This document shows positions 1 to 6,659 of a stretch of 6,986 nt of DNA, piece after piece. Where the stretch lies: the NCBI GenBank assembly GCA_030831445.1, contig JAURLB010000170.1, positions 1 to 6,986 on the forward strand. Reading direction: 5' to 3'. The notes under the pieces were generated by a model. The model saw only the letters and a program-made list of their open reading frames with translations, did no database searches and was not told where the DNA came from. The position numbers and the translations under genes were made by a program. The stretch is from Candidatus Nanopelagicales bacterium. Its GTDB lineage: Bacteria; Actinomycetota; Actinomycetes; S36-B12; UBA5976. The first letter of the stretch is position 1. The number at the start of each line of letters is the position of its first letter.

Positions 1-1107
1 AACCTCGATTCCCAATGAGAGCGCAAGTCGAGATGCCTCACCATGATGGGGAGTCAAGATGGTTAATGCCGAACGATTCTCAAGCTTTGAAGCCAATGTT
101 GTGTCGGTACTCAACATGGTTATGGCATCAGCATCGAGTAATAGAGTTTTTGAACCTTCTAAAAGCGCTTCCAAGGTTGCTTTTGAGTTTGCATCAATCC
201 CAACACCGGGCCCAAAGACAACCGTGTTGATCTTTTCATGGAATTGTTCTACCGAATTTATTCGCACCACATTTGCAGGAATATCCCCGTGATCGGGACC
301 AACGTATTGAATATAACCGGATCCGCCCCATTGGCTACCGAGTAATGCAAGTGCTCCCGCACCTGCGTACATACTCGAACCTGCAATCACACCAAGGACG
401 CCATGCGAATACTTGTTCGCTTCAATCTCAAGCTCTTGGAGCAACATAGTCATATCACTTGGCACTACAAGTGTGGCAACGCTTGATTCAGGCGAGGCGA
501 TGGGAAGGTTTACTAATCTCACCTCACCACACAAACTTCGAGCAGGGTCAAAAACGTGGCACGGTTTTAAATTGCCGAAAGTAATTGTGTAATCAGCGTT
601 GATTACTCTATTTGAATCTATCGGTAACGCAGCATCATTATCAAAACAACTAGGCATGTCTACTGCTACAACACATGCTTCAGGATGAGACAACAAAAAC
701 TCCAACACGTCATCAGCTGGCGGATAGAGGTTACGCAATCCAGCGATACCATCGAGGATGAGATCTACTTCAGATGTGATGTCCTCAAATTTTCCCCACT
801 GACCAAAATTTGATGCAAATAACTCATCTGTAAAACCATGATTTCGTTTTTGCGTGGTATCAATCGCAATTGCTTTCACCCCGCGCGCTGACAGTAAGCC
901 CATTGCCCACAGTGCATCGCTCCCATTGTTACCCGGGCCGATAAGCCCTACAACTGTTCTACCTTGAATGGAATCAAAGTTCTCCCGCAGAATGTCTAGG
1001 AGTTCTACATACAGTCCAAATGCAGCAGTTCTCATCAACGAAAATTCAGGTACATCAACCTCGGCTTCAAGTCGAAGCATCTCAGCGACAGTAACAACGC
1101 CAATCAT
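1..1107 (-). CDS. nnr: Bifunctional NAD(P)H-hydrate repair enzyme Nnr, 3' end cut by window
   Basis: The reading frame is open from ATG at 1107 to the left edge: 369 codons with no stop. The family combines a YjeF-type NAD(P)HX epimerase (about residues 1-210) with an ADP-dependent (S)-NAD(P)HX dehydratase (about 215 onward), and together they repair hydrated NADH and NADPH in the cytosol. Visible epimerase marks are MRTAAFGL (25-32), GPGNNGSDAL (57-66), the Asp of LILDG (119), VVAVDMPS (146-153) and TFGNLKP (176-182). Dehydratase marks are KYSHGVLGVIAGSS (232-245), FGPGVG (298-303), LLLDADAITML (322-332) and LTPHHGEASRL (351-361). The GTGD catalytic motif should lie beyond the edge, so roughly 100 or more residues are missing. 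The start ATG overlaps the acpS stop (TAATG) and has no clear Shine-Dalgarno, which suggests translational coupling. The epimerase half departs from the family: GNNGS for GNNGG, PSCFD for PSG(I/V)D, and a shortened DGIAGLR loop. Family assignment is secure; full activity of the first domain is not. Confidence 0.93.
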   Translation of the reverse strand, partial: MIGVVTVAEMLRLEAEVDVPEFSLMRTAAFGLYVELLDILRENFDSIQGRTVVGLIGPGNNGSDALWAMGLLSARGVKAIAIDTTQKRNHGFTDELFASNFGQWGKFEDITSEVDLILDGIAGLRNLYPPADDVLEFLLSHPEACVVAVDMPSCFDNDAALPIDSNRVINADYTITFGNLKPCHVFDPARSLCGEVRLVNLPIASPESSVATLVVPSDMTMLLQELEIEANKYSHGVLGVIAGSSMYAGAGALALLGSQWGGSGYIQYVGPDHGDIPANVVRINSVEQFHEKINTVVFGPGVGIDANSKATLEALLEGSKTLLLDADAITMLSTDTTLASKLENRSALTILTPHHGEASRLALSLGIEV

Positions 1108-1475
1108 TAGGACTCGGCAATCACATACGCGATAGCGTGCCCGCCGTCATGCGTCAATGAGATATGCCAGCGAATGATCTGAAGACTTCTGGCAAAGTCA
1201 CTCACCGAACCCGAGATTTCCAAACGGGGCTTACCTGAGATATCAGTCAAAACTTCACAATCGTGCCACCGAAGACCTGCTGGTGCTCCAAGGCTCTTTG
1301 CCACCGCTTCCTTGGCAGCAAAGCGACCTGCAAGGGAAGCTATATTTCTACGTGTTCCATCTGAATGTTGTTGTTCGCGTGATGTGAGCACTCGATCAAG
1401 AAATGTTGGTTGTCGATTCATCAATCCTTCGAATCGATCAAGTGCAACTACGTCGATACCAATACCAATAATCAT
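1107..1475 (-). CDS. acpS: Holo-[acyl-carrier-protein] synthase AcpS
   Basis: A 122-residue protein, the usual size for AcpS. It transfers 4'-phosphopantetheine from coenzyme A to a serine of acyl carrier protein, converting apo-ACP to the active form for fatty-acid synthesis. The N-terminus MIIGIGIDVV carries the Mg-binding Asp (D8). RFAAKEAVAKSLG (51-63) carries the second metal ligand (E56) and the CoA-binding helix. GKPRLEISG (81-89) and WHISLTHDGGHAIAYVI (103-119) are the remaining family blocks. The start ATG lies 2 bases after the glmS stop, with only a weak purine stretch before it, and the TAA stop shares one base with the ATG of nnr. The gene is therefore probably translated from the same message as glmS and nnr, and the acpS-nnr junction is common in Actinobacteria. 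I see no missing key residue. The Sfp-type transferases are ruled out by length and motif order. Confidence 0.97.
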   Translation of the reverse strand: MIIGIGIDVVALDRFEGLMNRQPTFLDRVLTSREQQHSDGTRRNIASLAGRFAAKEAVAKSLGAPAGLRWHDCEVLTDISGKPRLEISGSVSDFARSLQIIRWHISLTHDGGHAIAYVIAES

Positions 1476-1477
1476 GA

Positions 1478-3316
1478 TTACTCAACAGTGACAGATTTTG
1501 CGAGGTTACGTGGTTGATCTACATCATAACCTTTGACCGTGGCCATTTCAGCGGCAAATACTTGTAATGGAACCACAGAGACAACAGGCTGTAATAATGT
1601 CGGGCATTGGGGAATTCGAATTAGGTAGTCAGCAAATTGCTCAACGATATCGTCGTTCTCTTCCGCCACAATAATGGTCTTTGCTCCACGGGCTCGGACC
1701 TCTTGAATATTTGAAACAATTTTTTCATGCAAGACGGAATCTTTTGCAGGTGGAACAATCACAATAACTGGAACGCCAGGTTCAATTAAAGCGATAGGGC
1801 CATGCTTAAGTTCTCCTGCCGCAAAGCCCTCAGCGTGCATGTAGGCAAGTTCTTTGAGTTTTAGTGCACCCTCAAGTGCAACTGGAAATCCGACATGTCG
1901 GCCGATAAAGAGTACGGATGAAGCATCCTTGAATTGTTCCGCTAGCTGCTTTACGGGCTCAATAGTGTCAAGCACAACATCAACTTTTGCGCTCATGTCT
2001 GAAACTTCTCGGACAAGTGCCTCGATATCCATGGAACTTCCGCGCACTTGCGCCAAGAATAATGCGAATACATAAACGGTTATCACTTGCGTAATGAATG
2101 CTTTTGTTGAAGCCACTGCGATTTCAGGGCCAGCGTGAGTGTAAATGACTGCATCACTCTCGCGCGGGATAGTTGATCCCTGCGTATTGCAAATCGCTAA
2201 GACTTTGCTGCCCTGCTCGCGGGCGTAGCGTGTTGCCATCAATGTGTCCATAGTCTCACCTGATTGTGAGATCGCAATAATCAAGATTTTTTCATTCAAG
2301 ACTGGGTCTCGATAACGAAACTCGCTTGCTAATTCAACTTCGCAGGGAATTCGAGTCCAATGTTCAATTGCATATTTCGCAATTAACCCAGCATGATAGG
2401 CAGTTCCACAGGCGGTAATAATGATTTTATCAATACTCTTCAAGACATCAAGATCGAATTTCAAATCATCGAGAACTATGTGATTATCTCGAATTCGACC
2501 GAGCAACGTGTCAGCAACGGCTTTGGGCTGCTCGTTTATTTCTTTCAACATAAACGTGTCGTAGCCTGATTTCTCCGCCGCCTGAATGTCCCACGTGACT
2601 TCATATTGACTTGTTTGCGCTGCATTGCCATCGAAATCCGTAACGTGCACAGAGTCTGCTCGTAATTCCACTACTTGATCTTGGCCAAGTTCAATTGCTG
2701 TACGGGTATGTTCAATGAAAGCCGCAACATCAGAGGCGAGAAAATTCTCGGCCGTACCCAATCCCACAACGAGCGGGGAATTTCGGCGTGCACCCACAAC
2801 AAGATCCGGATGATCGGCGTGAACTACAACCAGCGTGAATGCACCCCGAAGTCGCTTACACACGCTTCGTAGTGCATCGGCTAACTCAGCATCCTTGACG
2901 TTCATAGCTTCACTTAAAAGATGTGCTACAACTTCCGTATCAGTCTCACTTTGGAAATCAACCCCGGATTTCAGTAACTCATTTTTCAGTTCGGTAAAGT
3001 TTTCGATAATGCCATTATGGATAACTGCAACTTTGCCATCAGCAGAAATATGAGGATGAGCATTGGAGTCATTTGGTCCGCCATGAGTTGCCCAGCGAGT
3101 GTGACCTATTGCCGTGTGTGTGTTCAATAACGGATTCTGTTCAAGTTCGGATTCAAGAATTCCTAATTTGCCAGCGCGCTTTCTGAAAGTTATGAGTCCA
3201 TCTTGGATCGTGGCAATTCCTGCGGAGTCATAGCCCCTATATTCCAATCGCCGAAGACCATCTATGACTACTTTGGTCGCTGATTGTGGGCCGACATAGC
3301 CGACGATTCCGCACAT
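1478..3316 (-). CDS. glmS: Glutamine-fructose-6-phosphate aminotransferase (isomerizing) GlmS
   Basis: 612 residues, against about 609 in E. coli. The enzyme makes glucosamine-6-phosphate from fructose-6-phosphate and glutamine, the first committed step to UDP-GlcNAc and peptidoglycan. The N-terminal glutaminase (about 1-240) begins MCGIVGYVG, with Cys2 as nucleophile once Met1 is removed. It shows GHTRWATHG (71-79), NAHPH (85-89), IHNGIIEN (99-106) and SETDTE (123-128). Two SIS isomerase domains follow. The first has ACGTAYHAG (302-310), SEFRYRDP (331-338), ISQSGETMDTL (349-359) and the GPEIAVASTKAF block (396-407). The second has GRHVGFPVALEGALKLKELAY (472-492) and GELKHGPIALIE (501-512). 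The C-terminus PRNLAKSVTVE carries the conserved Lys (607) and ends exactly as the family does. It starts 10 bases after the glmM stop, with an AAGG overlapping that stop. It therefore sits directly downstream of the next enzyme of its own pathway. Confidence 0.98.
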   Translation of the reverse strand: MCGIVGYVGPQSATKVVIDGLRRLEYRGYDSAGIATIQDGLITFRKRAGKLGILESELEQNPLLNTHTAIGHTRWATHGGPNDSNAHPHISADGKVAVIHNGIIENFTELKNELLKSGVDFQSETDTEVVAHLLSEAMNVKDAELADALRSVCKRLRGAFTLVVVHADHPDLVVGARRNSPLVVGLGTAENFLASDVAAFIEHTRTAIELGQDQVVELRADSVHVTDFDGNAAQTSQYEVTWDIQAAEKSGYDTFMLKEINEQPKAVADTLLGRIRDNHIVLDDLKFDLDVLKSIDKIIITACGTAYHAGLIAKYAIEHWTRIPCEVELASEFRYRDPVLNEKILIIAISQSGETMDTLMATRYAREQGSKVLAICNTQGSTIPRESDAVIYTHAGPEIAVASTKAFITQVITVYVFALFLAQVRGSSMDIEALVREVSDMSAKVDVVLDTIEPVKQLAEQFKDASSVLFIGRHVGFPVALEGALKLKELAYMHAEGFAAGELKHGPIALIEPGVPVIVIVPPAKDSVLHEKIVSNIQEVRARGAKTIIVAEENDDIVEQFADYLIRIPQCPTLLQPVVSVVPLQVFAAEMATVKGYDVDQPRNLAKSVTVE

Positions 3317-3323
3317 ATTGCCT

Positions 3324-3329
3324 ACCTTA
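3324..3329 (-). promoter_or_regulatory. Ribosome binding site of glmS overlapping the glmM stop
   Basis: Read on the minus strand, the glmM stop runs straight into TAAGGT, giving an AAGG Shine-Dalgarno core 8 bases before the glmS ATG. The overlap of stop codon and binding site, with no room for a promoter, indicates that glmS is translated from the glmM message, probably with coupling. It also leaves no space for a glmS ribozyme leader of the kind known upstream of glmS in Firmicutes. Confidence 0.6.
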
Positions 3330-4676
3330 CAAGAGACTGAGGTTATGGCGAACAGCCGTAGCGATTTCCTCTGCTGCTTTGTGTGCTAGCTCGATAGTTT
3401 TTGCCTCAACCATCACTCGGATGACAGGTTCTGTTCCACTTGCTCGAAGTAACACTCGACCCTCTTGGCCAAGTTCACTTTCTACGGCAGAAACGACAGC
3501 TTGCACCTGAGCGTTGGAATTGACATTCGCTTTATCCACGTCTGGAACATTAATCAGGATTTGCGGGTACTTTGTCACAATTCCAGCAAGGTCATGCAAG
3601 GTGCGCTGTGAAGCATTCACCACCCACATCAACTGCAGCGCAGTCAACGCACCATCACCTGTCGTGGCATAGTCAGAAAGGATGACGTGACCACTTTGCT
3701 CTCCACCTAAATTGAATTGGGATGCAGACATCTCTTCAAGAACGTAGCGATCTCCAACAGCAGTTTGAATGACGTCAATACCATGTTCCTGCATAGCCAA
3801 TTTGAATCCAAGATTGGCCATTAATGTAGTAACGACTGTTTTTTTCTCGAGTGTGTTGCGGGCGTTCATCGTGATAGCAAGGATTGCCAAAATATGATCC
3901 CCATCAACAACATCGCCCATATGATCAATGGCAAGAACCCGATCAGCATCACCATCGTGAGCTATTCCAAGATCTGCGCCGTGTTCTTGCACGGCTGTTT
4001 GCAATGATTCTAAATGGGTTGAGCCACAATTGTGATTGATGTTTGTGCCATCTGGTTCACAATGAATTTCAATAACGTCAATCCCTGCTCGCCGATAAAT
4101 CTCAGGTGCGATGAATGACGCGGCACCATTGGCGCAATCCACTACAACTTTCAAACCAGTGATGGGAGATGAAATAGTTGAAACAACATGTTTCACATAT
4201 TCATCGGTTAAGTGAAAAGCGAATTTAGCCCGACCAACATCACTACCTGTAGGGCGCTGCCAATCTTCGGACAGACGTTGTTCAATCTGGTTTTCAACGC
4301 TATCAGCTAATTTCACACCCCCACGGGCAAAAAACTTTATGCCATTGTCGGGCATCGGATTATGACTTGCTGAAATCATGACACCAAGATCTGCGCCAAC
4401 TTGAGCTGTGAGAAAAGCAACACCTGGTGTTGGAATGATGCCTAAACGCAAAACATCGACCCCAGCACTCGTGAGACCCGCAACAATTGCGGCTTCGAGA
4501 AAATCACCACTTGCACGTGAGTCTGTGCCAACGACTGCAGTTGGTCTATGTCCCTGAAATTCGCCTAAGTCAGCCAATACATGAGCGGCCGAAACTGCAA
4601 GGTCGAGGGCTAATTCGGCAGTTAAATCGAGATTCGCAACTCCGCGAACTCCGTCAGTTCCAAATAATCTGCTCAC
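3327..4676 (-). CDS. glmM: Phosphoglucosamine mutase GlmM
   Basis: 449 residues, close to the usual 445-450. It interconverts glucosamine-6-phosphate and glucosamine-1-phosphate, the step after GlmS and before GlmU on the way to UDP-GlcNAc. The alpha-D-phosphohexomutase domains follow in order. Domain 1 has the N-terminal RLFGTDGVRG (3-12) and the phosphoserine loop ISASHNP (101-107), with Ser104 as the phosphorylated catalytic residue. The metal loop HDGDADR (240-246) has Asp 241, 243 and 245. The sugar-binding loop is GGEQSGH (324-330), and the phosphate-binding loop is RASGTEPVIR (411-420). The GlmM-type signature around GIKFFARGG (112-120) separates it from the longer phosphoglucomutase and ManB forms. 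The start is GTG at 4676: an in-frame TGA 24 bases upstream excludes a longer form, and the family begins at this point. It has no strong Shine-Dalgarno; a weak AGG lies 10 bases upstream. Confidence 0.97.
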   Translation of the reverse strand: MSRLFGTDGVRGVANLDLTAELALDLAVSAAHVLADLGEFQGHRPTAVVGTDSRASGDFLEAAIVAGLTSAGVDVLRLGIIPTPGVAFLTAQVGADLGVMISASHNPMPDNGIKFFARGGVKLADSVENQIEQRLSEDWQRPTGSDVGRAKFAFHLTDEYVKHVVSTISSPITGLKVVVDCANGAASFIAPEIYRRAGIDVIEIHCEPDGTNINHNCGSTHLESLQTAVQEHGADLGIAHDGDADRVLAIDHMGDVVDGDHILAILAITMNARNTLEKKTVVTTLMANLGFKLAMQEHGIDVIQTAVGDRYVLEEMSASQFNLGGEQSGHVILSDYATTGDGALTALQLMWVVNASQRTLHDLAGIVTKYPQILINVPDVDKANVNSNAQVQAVVSAVESELGQEGRVLLRASGTEPVIRVMVEAKTIELAHKAAEEIATAVRHNLSLL

Positions 4677-4757
4677 AAAGCCACAGCCTATCTCTCAGTG
4701 AATAACTTGAGAATGAAACTACCGAACGCGAATGTAAATTTTCGGACAAACCGAGAA
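4677..4757 (-). other. 81-base gap rpsI-glmM with a small stem-loop before glmM
   Basis: This is the only sizeable break between the ribosomal pair and the cell-wall genes. On the minus strand, TCTC+AGT at 4712-4705 (one bulged A) can pair with ACTGAGA at 4699-4693 around a TATTC loop. This forms a seven-pair stem whose right arm covers part of the purine-rich stretch GAGAGATAGG that would serve as the glmM ribosome binding site. Just after the rpsI stop, a 4-bp TCGG/CCGA hairpin is too weak to call a terminator. A TACATT at 4736-4731 resembles a -10 box but has no -35 partner at normal spacing. I infer read-through from rpsI, possibly with some control of glmM translation, but neither is demonstrated. 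Confidence 0.3.
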
Positions 4758-5216
4758 TTAACGCTTGGAGAACTGAGACGCCTTACGAGCTTTCTTCAAG
4801 CCATACTTCTTACGTTCTTTGGCGCGGGCATCACGAGTAAGAAAGCCAGCTTTTTTCAATGCTGGACGCAATGCATTTGCATCAAGTTCGTTCAATGCGC
4901 GAGCAATACCAAGGCGGAGTGCTCCAGCCTGACCAGAGATGCCACCACCACTTATGTTTGCAAGGACATCGAAACGACCTTCAAGATCAGCAAGTTTCAG
5001 TGGATCGTTCACAAGTTGCTGGTGGACTTTGTTTGGAAAGTACTCAACCAAACTGCGACCATTAATAACCCACTTGCCAGTTCCTGGAACTAGTCGAACG
5101 CGAGCAACCGCTTCCTTACGACGTCCGGTTGACTTGCTCGGAGCAGGCGTTACTGCACGAACGCTCTTCTTTGATGGCGCTGATTCGCTGGTATAAACCT
5201 CGGCGGTCTCGGTCAC
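4758..5216 (-). CDS. rpsI: 30S ribosomal protein S9 (uS9)
   Basis: 152 residues. uS9 sits in the head of the small subunit, and its C-terminal tail reaches toward the P-site tRNA. The body begins at [17 protein letters not shown] (31-47) and continues with [18 protein letters not shown]. The glycine-rich [19 protein letters not shown] follows, and then the basic tail [27 protein letters not shown], whose final Lys-Arg is the conserved end of the family. The first 30 residues are an Ala/Ser/Thr-rich extension starting MTET, a feature I recall from actinobacterial orthologues and absent from the shorter E. coli protein. The start is GTG at 5216, with a good AAAGGA Shine-Dalgarno 5 bases upstream. 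It follows rplM by 22 bases, the classical rplM-rpsI pair, and is surely cotranscribed with it. Confidence 0.98.
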   Translation of the reverse strand: MTETAEVYTSESAPSKKSVRAVTPAPSKSTGRRKEAVARVRLVPGTGKWVINGRSLVEYFPNKVHQQLVNDPLKLADLEGRFDVLANISGGGISGQAGALRLGIARALNELDANALRPALKKAGFLTRDARAKERKKYGLKKARKASQFSKR

Positions 5217-5238
5217 AGTTTTCCTTTCAACCTAATTC

Positions 5239-5682
5239 TTATTGTGCTACTTGAGTAATTTCGAATGGCACTGGCTTTTGTGATGCATGTGGATGATCAC
5301 TACCTGCATACACCTTCAGCTTTGTGATTTGAACATTACCAAGTTTGTTATGTGGCAACATTCCCTTTACTGCCTTCTCAATCACGCGGCGTGGGTTTGA
5401 CTTGAGCAAATCACCATAGGCAACTGCCGTAAGTCCACCTGGCTGACCAGAGTGGCGATAGTCAAATTTGCTGGTGAGTTTTGATCCACTCAGTGAAATC
5501 TTGTCTGCATTGATAACAATGACGAAATCACCGGTGTCAACATGTGGCGCGAATGTTGGCTTGTGCTTTCCGCGCAACAAGGTCGCAACCGCTGCTGCTA
5601 GACGACCGAGCACAATGTCGGTTGCGTCAATTACGTACCACGTCTTCTGGACGTCATCGGCTTTTGGCTGAAACGTGCGCAC
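5239..5682 (-). CDS. rplM: 50S ribosomal protein L13 (uL13)
   Basis: 147 residues from the chosen GTG at 5682, which begins [10 protein letters not shown]. uL13 is an early-assembly protein of the large subunit that binds 23S rRNA. Family blocks are [48 protein letters not shown], the [10 protein letters not shown] turn, [17 protein letters not shown], and a C-terminal [19 protein letters not shown] 15 bases further upstream (5697) is in frame and would add five residues. The GTG is preferred because GAGGG lies 8 bases before it, because that same GAGGG would fall inside codons 1-3 of the longer form, and because actinobacterial L13 proteins start at this position. It is first in the rplM-rpsI unit, behind a probable promoter and short leader. 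In E. coli L13 represses its own operon at the translation level; whether that happens here is unknown. Confidence 0.97.
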   Translation of the reverse strand: MRTFQPKADDVQKTWYVIDATDIVLGRLAAAVATLLRGKHKPTFAPHVDTGDFVIVINADKISLSGSKLTSKFDYRHSGQPGGLTAVAYGDLLKSNPRRVIEKAVKGMLPHNKLGNVQITKLKVYAGSDHPHASQKPVPFEITQVAQ

Positions 5683-5690
5683 AGCAATTA

Positions 5691-5695
5691 CCCTC
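5691..5695 (-). promoter_or_regulatory. Ribosome binding site of rplM (GAGGG)
   Basis: On the minus strand GAGGG ends 8 bases before the GTG at 5682. It decides the start: no comparable purine block precedes the alternative TTG at 5697, and this site would overlap codons 1-3 of that longer frame. Confidence 0.75.
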
Positions 5696-5725
5696 AATCA
5701 TTGTCGTTGGATGAAGTGAACTCAT

Positions 5726-5757
5726 GCCCCAAAGGGCTTTCGAACACAGGGGTCGAA
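5726..5757 (-). promoter_or_regulatory. Structured leader of rplM, possible autoregulatory element
   Basis: The untranslated stretch before rplM holds overlapping inverted repeats on the minus strand. TTCGA (5757-5753) pairs with TCGAA (5743-5739) around nine bases. GCCC (5737-5734) pairs with GGGC (5729-5726) around TTTG. A CCCC run at 5752-5749 could instead pair with GGGG at 5730-5727, so mutually exclusive folds are possible. The first repeat overlaps the last base of the proposed -10 box, so part of it may not be transcribed. Ribosomal protein leaders controlled by L13 are known in other bacteria, but I recognise no described motif here, and the stems are short. Confidence 0.3.
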
Positions 5758-5786
5758 GGGTACTCGTTGAAGGCGATTTGGGTCAA
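5757..5786 (-). promoter_or_regulatory. Probable promoter for rplM-rpsI
   Basis: Read on the minus strand, TTGACC (5786-5781, five of six matches to the TTGACA -35 consensus) is followed by an 18-base spacer and TACCCT (5762-5757). The latter fits the relaxed actinobacterial -10 pattern TAnnnT. The site lies just after the truA stop, entirely outside coding sequence. Transcription would begin near 5750, giving a leader of about 65-70 bases before the rplM GTG. An own promoter for rplM-rpsI fits the extra-long gap here and the terminator-like hairpin upstream. The call rests on pattern alone. Confidence 0.5.
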
Positions 5787-5796
5787 AACGAGCCAA

Positions 5797-6645
5797 TTAG
5801 CCCTCAACTTCCGAAATGTCCCTTTTTGCCCTCGTCATTTCCTGCCGTCTCAAGAGTTCTCCATCCTCGGGATAGAGCACTTCTTCCAAAGTAAGGCCAG
5901 CACTTGGCATTGTGACCACATCCGCCATGCGCTCGCGCCGCTCGAGCACGCTCCGGGCGAACTCGATGGGCTTACGGCCATCGCCGATAGCGATGACACA
6001 CCCCACAAGGGATCTCACCATTGAGTGACAAAATGCATCAGCTTGCAGTGTTGCTCTGAGAAGTAACCCTTCTCGTTTCCAAGTAAATTCTTGAAGAGTC
6101 CGAATGGTTGAACCGTAGTCATTTGGTTTACAAAATGATGCAAAGTCATGTAACCCAAGCAGTGAGGCAGACGCGAGATTCATCGCTTCACTATCAAGTT
6201 CCCGCCAATGCGTAATCGCACATGATCGAAGAAGTGGATCAGTGACACCATCCATCACAGAATATGAGTACCTGCGAGCAATCGCTGAAAATCGAGCATC
6301 GAATCCAGCTGGAGCAACACCAGCAGAATGAACACGAACATCAGCATCCAAAATTCCATTCAGACTGTAGACAAATTTCTGGAAATCAAAATCCGGACTT
6401 AGTTCTGGAACATCACAATGGATGACTTGCCCTCGGGCGTGAACTCCGGCATCGGTTCGTCCTGCAACTATCACTTCAAGCGGTTGTGTGAGGTGTAGTG
6501 CGGTTGTGATTGCTTTTTGAACTTCTCCTTGCACTGTTCGTAAGTTCGGTTGATATGCCCAACCAGAGAAATAACTTCCGTCATATGCCAGATAGAGGCG
6601 AATACGCGTGAGCCCCCGAAACGGGGGCTCAACAGCGAGATTCAT
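5797..6645 (-). CDS. truA: tRNA pseudouridine(38-40) synthase TruA
   Basis: 282 residues, within the family range. It isomerises uridines 38-40 in the anticodon stem-loop of many tRNAs to pseudouridine. Motifs in order are LAYDGSYFSGWAYQP (19-33), then RTVQGEVQKAI (36-46). The catalytic block is AGRTDAGVHARGQV (61-74) with nucleophile Asp65. ARRYSYSV (123-130), HDFASFCKPN (166-175), IRTLQEF (181-187) and the C-terminal FCHSMVRSLVGCVIAIGDGR (205-224) complete the set. The start ATG at 6645 lies 14 bases after the rplQ stop. It has no Shine-Dalgarno; the bases before it read ACCTC. No ATG, GTG or TTG occurs in frame between it and the first conserved motif, so this start is adopted, with reinitiation after rplQ as the likely mechanism. 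Codons 5-13 are folded into a strong hairpin, described separately. The rplQ-truA order is usual in many bacteria. Confidence 0.95.
   Translation of the reverse strand: MNLAVEPPFRGLTRIRLYLAYDGSYFSGWAYQPNLRTVQGEVQKAITTALHLTQPLEVIVAGRTDAGVHARGQVIHCDVPELSPDFDFQKFVYSLNGILDADVRVHSAGVAPAGFDARFSAIARRYSYSVMDGVTDPLLRSCAITHWRELDSEAMNLASASLLGLHDFASFCKPNDYGSTIRTLQEFTWKREGLLLRATLQADAFCHSMVRSLVGCVIAIGDGRKPIEFARSVLERRERMADVVTMPSAGLTLEEVLYPEDGELLRRQEMTRAKRDISEVEG
6609..6631 (-). terminator. Perfect GC-rich hairpin inside the first codons of truA
   Basis: TGAGCCCCCG (6631-6622 on the minus strand) and CGGGGGCTCA (6618-6609) form a perfect 10-bp stem closed by a TTT loop. It begins 28 bases after the rplQ stop, where an intrinsic terminator of the ribosomal alpha operon would be expected. 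It lacks a following U run, reading CGCGTATT instead; U-poor hairpins of this kind have been proposed as terminators or attenuators in Actinobacteria. It also lies within truA codons 5-13, so it may act as a partial terminator or as a brake on TruA translation. The structure is certain from sequence; its function is inference. Confidence 0.5.
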
Positions 6646-6659
6646 GAGGTAAAAACTTA

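Noticed and set aside
3317..3326. Possible glmS ribozyme or riboswitch upstream of glmS
   Set aside because: Only 10 bases separate glmM and glmS, far too short for the ribozyme, and the upstream bases are glmM coding sequence.
4731..4736. TACATT as a -10 box for a glmM promoter
   Set aside because: No -35-like hexamer occurs 16-18 bases upstream, so a promoter is not supported.
4739..4756. TCGG/CCGA hairpin after the rpsI stop as a terminator
   Set aside because: The stem is only 4 bp and is followed by a mixed A/T stretch rather than a U run; read-through into glmM is more likely.
4698..5093. Plus-strand open frame of 131 codons opposite rpsI
   Set aside because: It is antisense to a clearly conserved ribosomal gene, has no recognisable domain, and its composition reflects the complementary strand.
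5739..5757. TTCGA...TTCGAA in the rplM leader resembling a tRNA T-arm
   Set aside because: No acceptor stem, anticodon arm or D-arm can be assembled around it; it is better read as a short inverted repeat.
5701..6024. Plus-strand open frame running from the rplM leader into truA
   Set aside because: It lies opposite the conserved C-terminal half of TruA and shows no family motif.
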